Shown here in pieces: positions 26,446 to 36,342 of a stretch of 64,000 nt of DNA (positions are counted from its first letter, which is position 1; every line of letters begins with the position of its first letter). Under the pieces are notes generated by a model. The model was not told the origin of the DNA. It saw only the letters and a program-made list of their open reading frames with translations, and did not search any database. A program made the position numbers and the translations under genes. This stretch comes from Yersinia alsatica. GTDB lineage: Bacteria > Pseudomonadota > Gammaproteobacteria > Enterobacterales > Enterobacteriaceae. Location of the stretch: positions 310,001-374,000 of the forward strand of contig NZ_CABHWW010000026.1 in assembly GCF_902170305.1 (NCBI RefSeq), written 5' to 3'.

Positions 26446-27177
26446 TCAGTTAGGAAACCACTTATCATTGATGGCTTTGTATGTGCCATCAGCTTTTACT
26501 GCATCAATCGCTTTATTCAGTTTTTCCAACAGCGCGGTGTTCTCTGGGCGCACGGCAATCCCCAGCCCAGTACCGAAATATTGCGGATCAGTCACATGCT
26601 CGCCAACTGACGCCAGATTCGGGTTGGTTTTCAGCCATTCATTAACGACCGCAGTGTCACCGAACACCCCATCAATACGGCCATTTTTCAGGTCGATAAT
26701 GGCATTTTGGTAGCTGTCATAAGCCACGGTTTGAATTTCAGGGTGCTTATCCTGTAGATATTTTTGGTGGGTGGTGCCATTTTCCATGCCGATTTTCTTG
26801 CCTTTCAAGTCAGCGAAAGAACTGAATTTACCTTTCGGGGCGATGACAATGGCTGAGTTAGCATAGTACGGCTGGGTAAATGCCACTTGCTTGCTACGTT
26901 CAGGAGTAATGTCCATACCGGAAATGACTGCATCATAACGTTTGAATTTAAGCGCGGGGATCAAGCTATCAAAGGCCTGATTGGTAAAAGTACAGTTGGC
27001 TTCCATCTGCTTGCATAATGCTTTTGCCAAATCCATATCAAAGCCGACAATTTCGTTATTGGCACCAATAGATTCAAAAGGCGGGTAAGTTGCAGAAGCG
27101 GCAAACCGGATAGTTTCTGCGGCAGTCGCACTGAAAACCATACCACTTAAGATTGTTGCCAATAGTAACTTTTTCAT
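26446..27177 (-). CDS. artJ: Arginine ABC transporter binding protein ArtJ
   Basis: A 243-aa periplasmic binding protein of the amino-acid (SBP3) family. The signal peptide ends near ATAA, then AETIRFAASATYPPFES. The ligand region DLAKALCKQM and the MDITPERSKQVAFTQPYY motif are characteristic. It is a paralogue of artI at 29.4-30.1 kb. ArtJ is the arginine-specific binding protein that works with ArtPQM. It is separated from artM by a 552-bp repeat element, and tandem ARG boxes lie 120-158 bp upstream, pointing to ArgR repression. Confidence 0.9.
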   Translation of the reverse strand: MKKLLLATILSGMVFSATAAETIRFAASATYPPFESIGANNEIVGFDMDLAKALCKQMEANCTFTNQAFDSLIPALKFKRYDAVISGMDITPERSKQVAFTQPYYANSAIVIAPKGKFSSFADLKGKKIGMENGTTHQKYLQDKHPEIQTVAYDSYQNAIIDLKNGRIDGVFGDTAVVNEWLKTNPNLASVGEHVTDPQYFGTGLGIAVRPENTALLEKLNKAIDAVKADGTYKAINDKWFPN

Positions 27178-27296
27178 GCTTAAACTCCTGTCTGAATTTT
27201 TTTAATAGAATACGTTGTTAGTTATTGATTTTATTATTACTGATGATGCTTCATCGCGATTTATTCGGATGGTTGATGGTGTTTACATTGCCATTT

Positions 27297-27335
27297 TATG
27301 AATTTATATGCAAGTAATGTGATTAAAAATTTAGT
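27297..27335 (-). promoter_or_regulatory. Tandem ARG boxes upstream of artJ
   Basis: Box 1 is TATGAATTTATATGCAAG (27297-27314) and box 2 is TGTGATTAAAAATTTAGT (27318-27335). Each matches 16 of 18 positions of TNTGAATWWWWATTCANW. They are separated by 3 bp, the classical ArgR spacing. They probably mediate arginine-dependent repression of artJ. Confidence 0.75.
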
Positions 27336-27410
27336 TTTTATTTTTGTGATAAAAGGAGGGGGGATATTTTGATTAATCGATATCGAATCAGATTTCGGTT
27401 GATATTCATT

Positions 27411-27962
27411 TAGGTGTTCGGTTCGGTTGTTAAAGCTTCACTGCTCACTTAATCTCCGTGGCCTCAACCGGTCAAGGGTGTGTTGGCGCACACCCTTGAC
27501 AATCCCGCGCCTACGCACGTATCGCTAGCCCACTTCGTGGGTGTCCCTCACTCATCGTTTCGGCTGGCGGACGGCTTTACGCGGGTCCCTCCGCGCGACG
27601 CCTAAAACGGGCGTCCTGCCCATTTTCCTTGCCTACTCTCTTCACTCGGCTGCTCAAATGTGCTTTTAAATATTAAGGTCAAAACATTGGTTTTTGGACT
27701 TTGATGTTAAGCGCAATCAGGAATATTGCCGACAAGGATGGAGGGTAGAGTGAGCGGGCATGGACGCCCGCGAAAAGCGCGCTCGGGCAAGGATGCCCGT
27801 CGCGCTGGCTCGTTAAGCCCGGAAGACGCAGGAGGTTTACCCGCAGGGCAATATTTCGCGCAAGCGCGGGATTCCACAAGGGTGTGCGCTCACACCCTTT
27901 GGCGGTTGGTTCATCCGAGATTAAGTGAGCAGTGAAGCTTTAACAACCGAGCTGAGCACCTA
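27411..27962. repeat. 552-bp non-coding element with terminal inverted repeats
   Basis: The ends are inverted repeats: 34 bp are perfect (27423-27456 against 27917-27950) and the similarity extends imperfectly to about 46 bp. Each end also has an inner hairpin, GTCAAGGGTGTG...CACACCCTTGAC on the left and AAGGGTGTG...CACACCCTT on the right. The interior has further stems, such as CGGGCA/TGCCCG nested in AGCGCG/CGCGCT near 27775-27807. No convincing gene is present. It lies between artM and artJ and is GC-rich in its right half. It could be a MITE-like element or a family of structured RNA repeats. Confidence 0.75.
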
Positions 27963-27994
27963 GTTCAAGCAAAACCATTAGGAAAAGCTTCCCC

Positions 27995-28663
27995 CTAATT
28001 ACGCCGCTCAAACGCTAATGCTCTGCGCTCCACCAACCGCATTAACAGGGTCAGCAAACCATTGACACACAGGTAAACTATCCCCGCCGCACCGAATACC
28101 ATCACGTCATAGGTACGGCCATACATCAATTGGCTATAACCCATAACTTCCATCAATGTGATGGTGTAAGCCAGTGAGGTACTTTTGAACACCAATACCA
28201 CTTCGTTGGAATAGGAGGATAGCGCGCGTTTGAAAGCATAAGGCAGCAGAATGCGTAAGGATTGTGCTTTGGACATCCCCAGAGCTTCGCAGGATTGCCA
28301 CTGACCGGCCGGAATAGCGCGGACAGCACCGTGGAACAGCAAGGTGGTATAAGCCGCGCTGTTCAGCGCGAGGGCTATCATGGCACACAACCAAGGTTGC
28401 GATAGCACATGCCACAACCACGGAAATTCGCGAATCGCTGGGAACTGGCCGGGGCCATAATAAATCAGGAAAATCTGCACCAACAGCGGAGTACCAGTAA
28501 ACAGAGTGATGTAAATCTTTACCACCTGGCTCGCTATCGGGGTTTTCAGTGTCAACACAATGGTAAACAGCAGTGACAGCACCAAAGCAACCAACAGAGA
28601 GGCGATGGTCAATGTCAGGCTGGTATGCAGCCCTTTAAGAATCTCGGGTAAGTATTCCAACAT
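27995..28663 (-). CDS. artM: Arginine ABC transporter permease ArtM
   Basis: A 222-aa inner-membrane permease of the His/Glu/Gln/Arg family with about five helices. The EAA loop is CEALGMSKAQSLRILLPYAFK. Length matches E. coli ArtM (222 aa). It overlaps artQ by 1 bp and is the last gene of artPIQM. Together with ArtQ it forms the channel used by ArtJ and ArtI. Confidence 0.93.
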   Translation of the reverse strand: MLEYLPEILKGLHTSLTLTIASLLVALVLSLLFTIVLTLKTPIASQVVKIYITLFTGTPLLVQIFLIYYGPGQFPAIREFPWLWHVLSQPWLCAMIALALNSAAYTTLLFHGAVRAIPAGQWQSCEALGMSKAQSLRILLPYAFKRALSSYSNEVVLVFKSTSLAYTITLMEVMGYSQLMYGRTYDVMVFGAAGIVYLCVNGLLTLLMRLVERRALAFERRN

Positions 28664-29379
28664 CAGGATGGGCTCCGCTCAAAACGGGTGGTACGGAGTT
28701 CAATCCATTTGAGTACATACTGACTCAGCAGGGTAACCACCAGATAGATTGCCGCGGCAATCATATACCAAGTGAAGGGTTCCTGTGTTCGAGTGGCAAT
28801 GCTTTTGGTTTGCAGCATCAAGTCATTGACACTGATCAGCGACACTAACGCAGTATCTTTCAGCAGCACCAGCCATTGGTTACCCAAGCCGGGTAAGGCA
28901 TGACGCCACATCTGCGGCATAATCAGACGGAAGAAGATAGCCGCCTGACTTAAGCCCAGCGCCTGACCTGACTCCCATTGCCCGACAGGCACCGCTTTCA
29001 GTGCACCGCGTAAGGTTTGCGAAGCATAAGCGGAATAGAGCAGGGCCAGGGCGATAACACCACACAAGAACGGGCTGACCTCGAAATCATCAATATTGAG
29101 CTTAATGGGCAGCTCAAACAGATAGAGATTTAGAGTAAAGCCGTCTGACAGCATCATCAGTAGCTGAGAAGAGCCAAAATAGATAAACAGGACCACCAGT
29201 ATCTCGGGTAGCCCGCGTAAAATAGTGACCCAGCCGGTGGTCAGGTAACTGACCACTTTCCAACGCGATGATTCACCGACGGCAAACAGCATCGCCAGAA
29301 CCAGGCCGAGGACCAAGGCACAAACGGCAAGGCCGACGGTCATGCCGGCGGCGCTTGCTAAAGGTTGAAATTCATTCAT
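28663..29379 (-). CDS. artQ: Arginine ABC transporter permease ArtQ
   Basis: A 238-aa permease, the same length as E. coli ArtQ, with the EAA-type loop [20 protein letters not shown]. It partners ArtM. It starts 11 bp after artI ends and overlaps artM by 1 bp, so it is translated as part of the artPIQM operon. Confidence 0.93.
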   Translation of the reverse strand: MNEFQPLASAAGMTVGLAVCALVLGLVLAMLFAVGESSRWKVVSYLTTGWVTILRGLPEILVVLFIYFGSSQLLMMLSDGFTLNLYLFELPIKLNIDDFEVSPFLCGVIALALLYSAYASQTLRGALKAVPVGQWESGQALGLSQAAIFFRLIMPQMWRHALPGLGNQWLVLLKDTALVSLISVNDLMLQTKSIATRTQEPFTWYMIAAAIYLVVTLLSQYVLKWIELRTTRFERSPS

Positions 29380-29390
29380 GGGTGCTTAAA

Positions 29391-30122
29391 TTACTGCTGG
29401 AACCATTTTTTATAGATTGTCTGATAGGTGCCATCTGCTTTAACTTTCGCCAGCGCAGCATCTAACTTACCCTGTAGTTCGGTATTGTTTTGACGAACCG
29501 CAATACCTAAACCGGTGCCGAAATAGTTGGCATCAGTCACTTTATCACCGACCGCCACCAGTTGGTTGTTCTGCTTCAGCCACTCATTGACCACGGCTGT
29601 GTCACCAAATACGGCGTCCAGACGACCATTTTTCAGATCAAGAATGGCATTCTGATAGCTGTCATAAGGAACGGCAGTAATTTCAGGGTGTTTTTCCATC
29701 AGGAATTTCTGATGGGTAGACCCATTTTGCATACCAACACGTTTACCTTTCAGTGCCGCCAAATCAGCAATTTTGCCTTTCTCTGCAATAAACAGGGCAG
29801 AGTTGTCATAGTAAGGCTGGGTGAAAGCTACTTGTTTCTGGCGCTCAGGGGTGATGTCCATCCCAGAGATAACTGCATCAAAACGTTTGAATTTCAGGCT
29901 TGGGATCAAACTGTCGAAAGCCTGATTGGTAAAGGTACAATCGGCTTGCATCTCTTTACACAGCGCATTGGCCAGATCAATATCAAAGCCCTGCATTTTA
30001 TTATTGGCATCAATAAATTCGAATGGCGGGTAAGTTGCTTCAGCAGCGAAACGAATAGTTTCAGCGGCAGAGGCAGACAAACTGATACTGGCGAGGACTG
30101 CAGCAATTATTAATTTTTTCAT
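29391..30122 (-). CDS. artI: Arginine transporter periplasmic binding protein ArtI
   Basis: A 243-aa binding protein paralogous to ArtJ (same MDITPERQKQVAFTQPYY and FGDTAVVNEWLK motifs). The signal peptide MKKLIIAAVLASISLSASA is followed by AETIRFAAEATYPPFEF. ATG at 30122 is preferred over an open extension to 30146 because it starts the signal peptide. It lies between artP and artQ. The ligand of ArtI is less certain than that of ArtJ. Confidence 0.92.
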   Translation of the reverse strand: MKKLIIAAVLASISLSASAAETIRFAAEATYPPFEFIDANNKMQGFDIDLANALCKEMQADCTFTNQAFDSLIPSLKFKRFDAVISGMDITPERQKQVAFTQPYYDNSALFIAEKGKIADLAALKGKRVGMQNGSTHQKFLMEKHPEITAVPYDSYQNAILDLKNGRLDAVFGDTAVVNEWLKQNNQLVAVGDKVTDANYFGTGLGIAVRQNNTELQGKLDAALAKVKADGTYQTIYKKWFQQ

Positions 30123-30142
30123 CGCAAATTCCCAAATAGATA

Positions 30143-30871
30143 TCAATGTGACAGATAGCTGGCAAAAGCTTCAGTTGTTGGCTGTGTAAAGTGGCTGGCA
30201 TCGCCTTGTTCCACTACGTGACCGTTTTCCATGTAAACCACACGGCTGGCCGTTTTGCGGGCCACTTCAACCTCATGGGTAACAATCACCTGAGTGATAC
30301 CGGTGCCGGCCAATTCACGGATAATACTGACAATTTGTGCCGTAATTTCTGGATCCAGTGCCGCGGTTGGTTCGTCAAACAGCAACACCTGTGGCTCCAT
30401 CATTAATGCACGCGCAATCGCCACACGCTGTTGTTGACCACCAGAAAGGTGCAGCGGATAGCGATCAGCAAAATCAGTCAAACGCAGACGTGTTAGTAAT
30501 TTTTGTGCCCGCGCCATGGCTTCATCTTTTGACAGACCCAGCACACGGCAAGGGGCTTCAATCAGATTTTGTACCACTGACAAGTGCGGCCAAAGATTAT
30601 ATTGCTGGAAGACCATACCCACATTCTGGCGTAATTCGCGGATAGCTTTTGCGCCCGGAGCCTGAGTAAAGTCGAAGTGATTACCGGCGATCTGCAAGGT
30701 CCCTGAACGAGGCATTTCCAGCAGATTAAGTACGCGCAGCAATGAGCTTTTACCGGCACCACTTGGCCCCAATAGCACCAAGGTTTCGCCCGCAGGACAA
30801 TCTAATGTAATGTCGAACAGCGCCTGGTGTACGCCGTAGTAACAGTTAATTCCGTTAAGTTGAATACTCAT
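30143..30871 (-). CDS. artP: Arginine ABC transporter ATP-binding protein
   Basis: A 242-aa ABC ATPase. It has Walker [10 protein letters not shown], signature LSGGQQQRV, Walker [13 protein letters not shown] and H-loop VTHEVEV. The start at 30871 ([15 protein letters not shown]) matches E. coli ArtP (242 aa); the open extension to 30922 is not conserved. It is the first gene of artPIQM, with artI starting 20 bp later. The upstream 272 bp contain no further gene. Confidence 0.94.
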   Translation of the reverse strand: MSIQLNGINCYYGVHQALFDITLDCPAGETLVLLGPSGAGKSSLLRVLNLLEMPRSGTLQIAGNHFDFTQAPGAKAIRELRQNVGMVFQQYNLWPHLSVVQNLIEAPCRVLGLSKDEAMARAQKLLTRLRLTDFADRYPLHLSGGQQQRVAIARALMMEPQVLLFDEPTAALDPEITAQIVSIIRELAGTGITQVIVTHEVEVARKTASRVVYMENGHVVEQGDASHFTQPTTEAFASYLSH

Positions 30872-31143
30872 GCGCCAAATCTGAATAGCCAATGATGCGG
30901 TGAATGGTAACTTCCGCGGCATACTTATGCAATCTTTGTGCGTTAAAATTTATTAATAACCAGTGTTACGGCTAAATAACAGCATAACATTTGGATTTGA
31001 ATGCTATCAGAGGGAATTTGTCATGCGATGAATAAATCTGACAGAGCATCCGCAGTGTGGGTTAAAAAACAAGCGAAATAGGTTTGTACTTGCAAATCAA
31101 AGGGTACCGGTTTACTGGAATAAAACCGGTACACCCAATATGG

Positions 31144-31683
31144 CTATTTCAATTTTATCTGATTGAATGTGGTGAAGATGATCTCAACATCAGCTTCTTT
31201 TAAATTATGCTGGCGGATGGTTTTGATAAATAGCGCTTTATCGCCCATCTCTGCGGGTTGGCAGCTTTTCAGCTCTTGCGCTATCTGCCGCAAAATTGTG
31301 CTGCTTAACTCACTAATGTGGGTTCGCACTTCATCCAGTGGCTTTGGCTGCCAATGTGTTTCTGGCTGTGATAGCCAATCGGCGCGGTAACGATATTGGA
31401 TGGCTTTTGCGGCATTGATTTGTGCCACCATGAACGGCTTGATAGATGCGCCACTTAACCCCAGCGACTCGGCTTCAGCCAGACTTTTATCCATTACTTT
31501 ATCTTCTTGGATGAGGTCTTCTATCGGCAAATGATTGGCGGCTTTATAGCCCGCGACATCCTTCATATAACTTAAACGTTCGTTGAGCAGTTGGGCGGTT
31601 TGCCCACAATTTTGCGCTTGAGCCGTCGCGGAGATAAAAAAGCAGCTAACAGCGATAAACCGGATGAATGGGTGCATAGTCAC
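31144..31683 (-). CDS. aroQ: Secreted chorismate mutase, gamma class (*AroQ)
   Basis: A 179-aa protein with a signal peptide ending near TAQA (about residue 23), so it acts in the periplasm. The mature helix starts LLNERLSYMKDVAGYKAANHLPIED, the AroQ pattern with catalytic Arg and Lys. A second segment, FMVAQINAAKAIQYRYRADW, supplies further active-site residues. The C-terminal helices fit the gamma class described in Yersinia pestis and Salmonella. It converts chorismate to prephenate, but why this is done outside the cytoplasm is not known. It takes the place of the E. coli ybjQ/ybjR genes near artP/ybjP. Confidence 0.85.
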   Translation of the reverse strand: MTMHPFIRFIAVSCFFISATAQAQNCGQTAQLLNERLSYMKDVAGYKAANHLPIEDLIQEDKVMDKSLAEAESLGLSGASIKPFMVAQINAAKAIQYRYRADWLSQPETHWQPKPLDEVRTHISELSSTILRQIAQELKSCQPAEMGDKALFIKTIRQHNLKEADVEIIFTTFNQIKLK

Positions 31684-31790
31684 GACTTCCTTGTTGAGGC
31701 TTATTTATTCGGTGGTTGAAAGGCAAGAGTTCTACATCAGGTACTTCCAGTAAACATCATGGTTGTTTACTGGAAGATTAGCTAACGGAA

Positions 31791-32366
31791 TTAACGATCG
31801 CCCAGCAGTTGACGCAGGCTGCTCGCTGGGGCAGAGACACCCATAAAGCGAATATCATCGACAACCCAGCAGGTTCCTTCGCGGATCATTAACACTTCAT
31901 CCTGCCACGCCACGGATTTCCCGTCGGCTGTTTGGTGCGTCAAATTGACACGTAACGGAATATTCCGCGCATCGGTATTAGGGATGGTTGAGGCGCTAGC
32001 GACGTCGGCACTGGTGCTGCCTTCACGGAGGCTGGTAAAAATATCGCCATTAATAGTTTGTGTGGTATTTACCTGAGTAGTGGCGCGGTTACCGGCTTGT
32101 TTTCTGGCTGTTTGGATAGTTTCATACAGTGCCTGACTCAGATAAGGGCGAAATTGAGCTGACAAATTATCGTCAGGCAAGCCGTTCTTATTACCAATTT
32201 GCTGAATCCGTAAGTCATAGAATTGCTGCGCGACTTGGTCCGGTCCCCCGTCAACACAAGGTGCCGTGCGGCTGCTAACATCCTTGAATGCTGGAGAAAC
32301 TGAAGTGGTACAAGCACTGAGCAGGATGGCGAGTGGGAGAATCAGGGCAATATTTTTCTTTTTCAT
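31791..32366 (-). CDS. ybjP: Lipoprotein YbjP
   Basis: A 191-aa lipoprotein. The lipobox LLSAC places the lipidated cysteine at residue 19 after a short hydrophobic signal. Residue +2 is Thr, so outer-membrane sorting is expected. The mature domain is a DUF3828-like fold with GKSVAWQDEVLMIREGTCWVVDDIRF near the end. Position and lipobox match E. coli YbjP (171 aa). Function is unknown. Confidence 0.8.
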   Translation of the reverse strand: MKKKNIALILPLAILLSACTTSVSPAFKDVSSRTAPCVDGGPDQVAQQFYDLRIQQIGNKNGLPDDNLSAQFRPYLSQALYETIQTARKQAGNRATTQVNTTQTINGDIFTSLREGSTSADVASASTIPNTDARNIPLRVNLTHQTADGKSVAWQDEVLMIREGTCWVVDDIRFMGVSAPASSLRQLLGDR

Positions 32367-32412
32367 ATGATGACCTTAAGTGAAAGAATCTATTATGAAA
32401 GTGATTGTAGTA

Positions 32413-32438
32413 TATACCCAAAGAATGTGGAGTTGCAG
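32413..32438. repeat. Truncated ERIC-like end
   Basis: TATACCCAAAGAATGTGGAG followed by TTGCAG is the inverted end of the ERIC-like units near 3.1 kb (they end CTCCACGTTCTTTGGGTA). Only this end is recognisable between ybjP and ybjS. Confidence 0.5.
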
Positions 32439-32479
32439 CAAGGCAAAGTGAATGACAAACCTCCAGCTAACCTACCTTA

Positions 32480-33487
32480 TCAGCCGCGTAATTTACCATG
32501 CTCTTTTAACCAGCGGGCGGTACGAATAATACCTTCGTCCAGCGACACTATTGGGCGATAACCTAACTCTAACTCGGCACGCTGGGTATCCAGTGTCAGG
32601 TCAAAATTGAGTTTAGCGACGCCATAATGCGTCAGTACCGGCTCTTTCTCTGCTTTATTGCCCAACTTTTCCATGGCTCTGGCCATAATATCCATCATTG
32701 GGTAGGGCACGGAGCGAATGCGGCATGTCATCCCCAACTCTTCCAGCAGATGTAGCGCGATAGTGCGCAGCGGACGAGGCTGCTGATTGGTAATATTGTA
32801 AGCTCGGCCCGATAAGGTATTTTGGCTTTGGGTCGCCTGCCACATGGCATGAACCGCATTTTCCAGATAGGTCATGTCCACCAATGCATCACCGCCCCGC
32901 GGCAGTAGCAAAGTGCCATAATACTTAATCATCTGTAGCAGGCGCGGGAGCATCACCGTGTCATGCGGGCCGAATAAACCTTGTGGGCGCAAAATAGTGA
33001 AGTGGGTCTGTGGGTTAGACAGCGCCAATTGCTGGATAACCTCTTCTCCAGCGGCCTTACTGCGGGCAAACTCGTTGGCAAAACGTGCTGGGCGGAAATC
33101 TTCCTGAATATTACGGTGGTGGTGATAATCGAAATAAATGGCAGGTGAGGAGATATGAATAAAATTCTCTACGCCATAAGCCGCGGCCCATTCACCCAGG
33201 CGACGTGTGGCGCGGACATTGGCTAATTCAAACGCCTGTTCAGTCCCCCACGGCGAGGTGAAACTGGAGCAATGCCACAAGGTATCAACATCCGCCAGCA
33301 TGGCTTTTGCCTGCGAGGAAACCAGATTGGTCAGATCAGCATGAATAAATTCAGCGCCTAATTTTGTCAATAATGCGCCCATCGCCGGGTTGTTGCCGGT
33401 GGCGATGACTTTGATGCCCTGACGACGGAGATATTCAACGGCATTTCGGCCTAACCCGCAGGTTGCACCGGTAACCAATACCTTCAT
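32480..33487 (-). CDS. ybjS: NAD(P)-dependent epimerase/dehydratase family protein YbjS
   Basis: A 335-aa extended short-chain dehydrogenase. It has the Rossmann motif TGATCGLG near the N-terminus and an [11 protein letters not shown] segment that replaces the usual YxxxK surroundings. The start at 33487 (MKVLVTGAT) matches E. coli YbjS (337 aa); the open extension to 33508 is not conserved. Its neighbour ybjT is another NAD-binding protein. Substrate unknown. Confidence 0.88.
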   Translation of the reverse strand: MKVLVTGATCGLGRNAVEYLRRQGIKVIATGNNPAMGALLTKLGAEFIHADLTNLVSSQAKAMLADVDTLWHCSSFTSPWGTEQAFELANVRATRRLGEWAAAYGVENFIHISSPAIYFDYHHHRNIQEDFRPARFANEFARSKAAGEEVIQQLALSNPQTHFTILRPQGLFGPHDTVMLPRLLQMIKYYGTLLLPRGGDALVDMTYLENAVHAMWQATQSQNTLSGRAYNITNQQPRPLRTIALHLLEELGMTCRIRSVPYPMMDIMARAMEKLGNKAEKEPVLTHYGVAKLNFDLTLDTQRAELELGYRPIVSLDEGIIRTARWLKEHGKLRG

Positions 33488-33660
33488 AGCGAATTCGGTT
33501 CCCACCAATAATCAGAATGCTAGAGCTTAGAACTATTAGCCCCGCAAATAAGATGCCATTCTTCCGTGAAATGATGCGCTATGCAATCAGAAAGGGCTGA
33601 GTAAATATTACAAATGTCTCAATTGGCCGACAAATAACCGTTATTTATCGGCCTTTTGGT

Positions 33661-35184
33661 TCATTGGGCTGATGTATCCACGGTTTTGATGTTTGGCTTA
33701 TTTGTTGATGAAGCACTCTGTGGGCCACTACTTTGATGCTCGCGGTCATATTGCTCGGCTAAAGTTGTAATTCGCTGGGCCATTCCACGGAAAATAAACA
33801 GGTGTGCCGGCATCATAACAAACCAGTACAGTAATCCGTTAAAACCAGCCGGGTGCCACCATGCTCGAACATCAAAACTCCGACGTCCACCCAAGTCTTT
33901 GATAGTAAAAGTCAGCCGCCCGAGTCCTGGCGCTTTCATTCCGAACATCATGGCGAGTTGGCGCATTGGCTTGAGAGTGATAACTTTCCAGCCATCAATC
34001 AGGTCACCCAACTCCAGTGTTTCCCTCTCCGGGCGGCCATAAACGACACCACCACCGGCAAGGTCATCCATCCAGGCGCGGGTTTTCCACAGCAGATTGC
34101 CATAGAAATAGCCCTCTTTGCCGCCAATTTGTTGTACCACGTGCCACAGCGCCTCACTGGAGGCGGTGGTATACAGTTGGCAGCCAGCTTGTTTGGGATA
34201 AAAACCGTAACCCGGCCGCCAGCGGGCGCGCGCCTCTGGGTCATAGCCCCAATCCGCGGAGTCCACCACTTCATCTTCACGGCGCAACGTCTCTTTAACA
34301 GCATCATCAAAACTGATGAGTTGCTGAGGAATTAGCGCCTGCAAAGCTTGGCCGTCGGCAGGTAGGTCGTGATTCAGCCCTTCAATCAATGCACTGGCAA
34401 TTGATGTGGGTACTGAGGTGATCATATTGATGAAATAGACTGAGATAAAACGGGTGGGGAGGGGAATTGGTACCAGCCAGCGCCGCTTGCCACTGATGGC
34501 AATAAAGCGCTCGAACATGGTCTGATAGCTTATATATTCCGGCCCGGCGACATCGAAAACGCGGTTTTCAGTGGCCGGGTGATTGAGCAATTCGGTCAAA
34601 TAAACCAGCAGATTTTCCAATGCCACTGGGGAGGATTTTGACCGCACCCACCGTGGGGGCGTTAGGATGGGCAGGTTATAGACCATGTCGCGCATCACTT
34701 CAAAGGCCGCAGAGCCGGGGCCGATGATGATACTGGCGCGCAGCTCTGTCACTGGAATGCCACTCTGGCGCAGCAGATCACCGGTCAGTTTGCGGGCAAC
34801 CAAGTGCGTGGAGTTGCTATCACCGGGCTGTGAAGCTCCCAGATAAATAACCTGCTTGACCGAGGAGGAGGTGCTGGCAGCATGCTGTAACGCGGTCTTC
34901 ATATTGTTGGCTGCAATACGTTCTTGCTCAATCAAATCCTGTCCATCCCCCATGCCATGCACCAGATAGTAAACAACATCAATATCTTGCAAAGCAGCAT
35001 GTAAGGTTGCGGGTTGATAAAGGTCAACAAAGCGGCAATCGACCCCCGGCCACGGTTGCTCTTTTAACCATTCGATACGGCGGGCGGCGGCAATGACCTG
35101 GTGCCCCTGTTGGCTAAGCTTTGGAATCAGGTGCTGACCGATGTAGCCACTGGCGCCTAGCACCAATATCCGTTGTGGTGTCAT
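33661..35184 (-). CDS. ybjT: SDR family oxidoreductase with DUF2867 domain, YbjT
   Basis: A 507-aa protein with two parts. The N-terminal NAD(P)-binding domain starts [17 protein letters not shown]. The C-terminal DUF2867 domain (about 340-480) contains [20 protein letters not shown] and [18 protein letters not shown]. coli YbjT (476 aa) has the same layout. The start overlaps the ltaE stop by 4 bp, so translation is coupled with ltaE. Function unknown. Confidence 0.87.
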   Translation of the reverse strand: MTPQRILVLGASGYIGQHLIPKLSQQGHQVIAAARRIEWLKEQPWPGVDCRFVDLYQPATLHAALQDIDVVYYLVHGMGDGQDLIEQERIAANNMKTALQHAASTSSSVKQVIYLGASQPGDSNSTHLVARKLTGDLLRQSGIPVTELRASIIIGPGSAAFEVMRDMVYNLPILTPPRWVRSKSSPVALENLLVYLTELLNHPATENRVFDVAGPEYISYQTMFERFIAISGKRRWLVPIPLPTRFISVYFINMITSVPTSIASALIEGLNHDLPADGQALQALIPQQLISFDDAVKETLRREDEVVDSADWGYDPEARARWRPGYGFYPKQAGCQLYTTASSEALWHVVQQIGGKEGYFYGNLLWKTRAWMDDLAGGGVVYGRPERETLELGDLIDGWKVITLKPMRQLAMMFGMKAPGLGRLTFTIKDLGGRRSFDVRAWWHPAGFNGLLYWFVMMPAHLFIFRGMAQRITTLAEQYDREHQSSGPQSASSTNKPNIKTVDTSAQ

Positions 35185-36200
35185 GAGCGCTGTTCTGTCA
35201 AAAATTCACGCCACAATGCGACCACTTTTTCCAGATCTGGGCGGCTGATATTGATATGAGTAATCATTCGGGTGATGGGGCCAGCACTGATTAATACCCC
35301 ACGCTCGCGCATCCAAGGGCCAAGTTTGGCAGCATATTCAGCCGATTGCTTAATATACAGCACGTTGGTTTGTGCGCCGGGAGCCACAATGTCGATATCC
35401 AATGAGCGCAGTTGTTGTTCCAGCCACACGGCATTGTCGTGGTCGTCTTTTAGACGGGCGACATTATGCTCTAAGGCATATAGCCCAGCAGCCGCAAGGA
35501 TCCCAGCCTGACGCATGCCACCGCCGGTCATTTTCCGCCAGCGGCGGGCGCGGTGAATATATTCAGCACTGCCACACAGCAGAGAACCTACTGGGGTTCC
35601 CAAGCCTTTAGAAAGGCAAATAGTCAAAGTGTCGCAATATTGGCTGATTTCGCTTAATGGCACATTCAGTGCCACCGCGGCATTAAATATACGTGCGCCA
35701 TCAATATGCAGTGCAAGTTTATGTTCGTCGGTCAATGCTCTGGCTTGCTGTAAATAGCTCAGTGGCAACACTTTGCCGCTGTGAGTATTTTCCAAACTTA
35801 GCAGTCGCGTTTGGGCAAAATGAATATCATCAGGTTTGATGGCCGCCAAAACTTTATCTAAAGGCAGCGTACCGTCATCATTGGCATCAATAGGTTGGGG
35901 TTGGATACTACCGAGAACTGCGGCACCGCCCGCTTCATACAGGTAGTTATGCGCCTTCTGGCCGACAATGTACTCTTCACCACGCTGACAGTGAGTTAAC
36001 AACGCCACCAGATTTGCCTGGGTGCCGGTTGGTAAGAATAGCGCGGCTTCTTTACCTGATAACCGGGCGGCTTCAGCTTCTAGAGCATTTACCGTTGGGT
36101 CATCGCCATACACATCATCGCCAACTTCGGCATTGGCCATAGCACTGCGCATCGCAGCGCTAGGTTGTGTTACTGTGTCACTGCGTAAATCGATAAACAT
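35181..36200 (-). CDS. ltaE: Low-specificity L-threonine aldolase
   Basis: A 339-aa PLP enzyme that cleaves threonine/allo-threonine to glycine and acetaldehyde. The N-terminal signature is [12 protein letters not shown]. The PLP lysine lies in [13 protein letters not shown], with [11 protein letters not shown] for cofactor binding. ATG at 36200 is chosen over the longer open frame (36260) because it matches the family start and GAGAA precedes it. It overlaps ybjT by 4 bp. Confidence 0.93.
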   Translation of the reverse strand: MFIDLRSDTVTQPSAAMRSAMANAEVGDDVYGDDPTVNALEAEAARLSGKEAALFLPTGTQANLVALLTHCQRGEEYIVGQKAHNYLYEAGGAAVLGSIQPQPIDANDDGTLPLDKVLAAIKPDDIHFAQTRLLSLENTHSGKVLPLSYLQQARALTDEHKLALHIDGARIFNAAVALNVPLSEISQYCDTLTICLSKGLGTPVGSLLCGSAEYIHRARRWRKMTGGGMRQAGILAAAGLYALEHNVARLKDDHDNAVWLEQQLRSLDIDIVAPGAQTNVLYIKQSAEYAAKLGPWMRERGVLISAGPITRMITHINISRPDLEKVVALWREFLTEQRS

Positions 36201-36342
36201 AATTTTCTCGCGGCTGGGAAAGAAAAGCGTTGTTTCATCATAGCGAGAATATTGAAACAAAAAAGCCCACTGCAGCGTTATTTGTTTTAAATAGCATAAT
36301 AGGCCCGAGCAAGAAGCTTATTGGCTGATTTTATTTTGATTT

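Noticed and set aside
27726-27935. Plus-strand frame of 69 aa inside the 552-bp element
   Set aside because: It spans nested hairpins and has the skewed Arg/Gly composition expected of structured GC-rich DNA; no domain or ribosome-binding site supports it.
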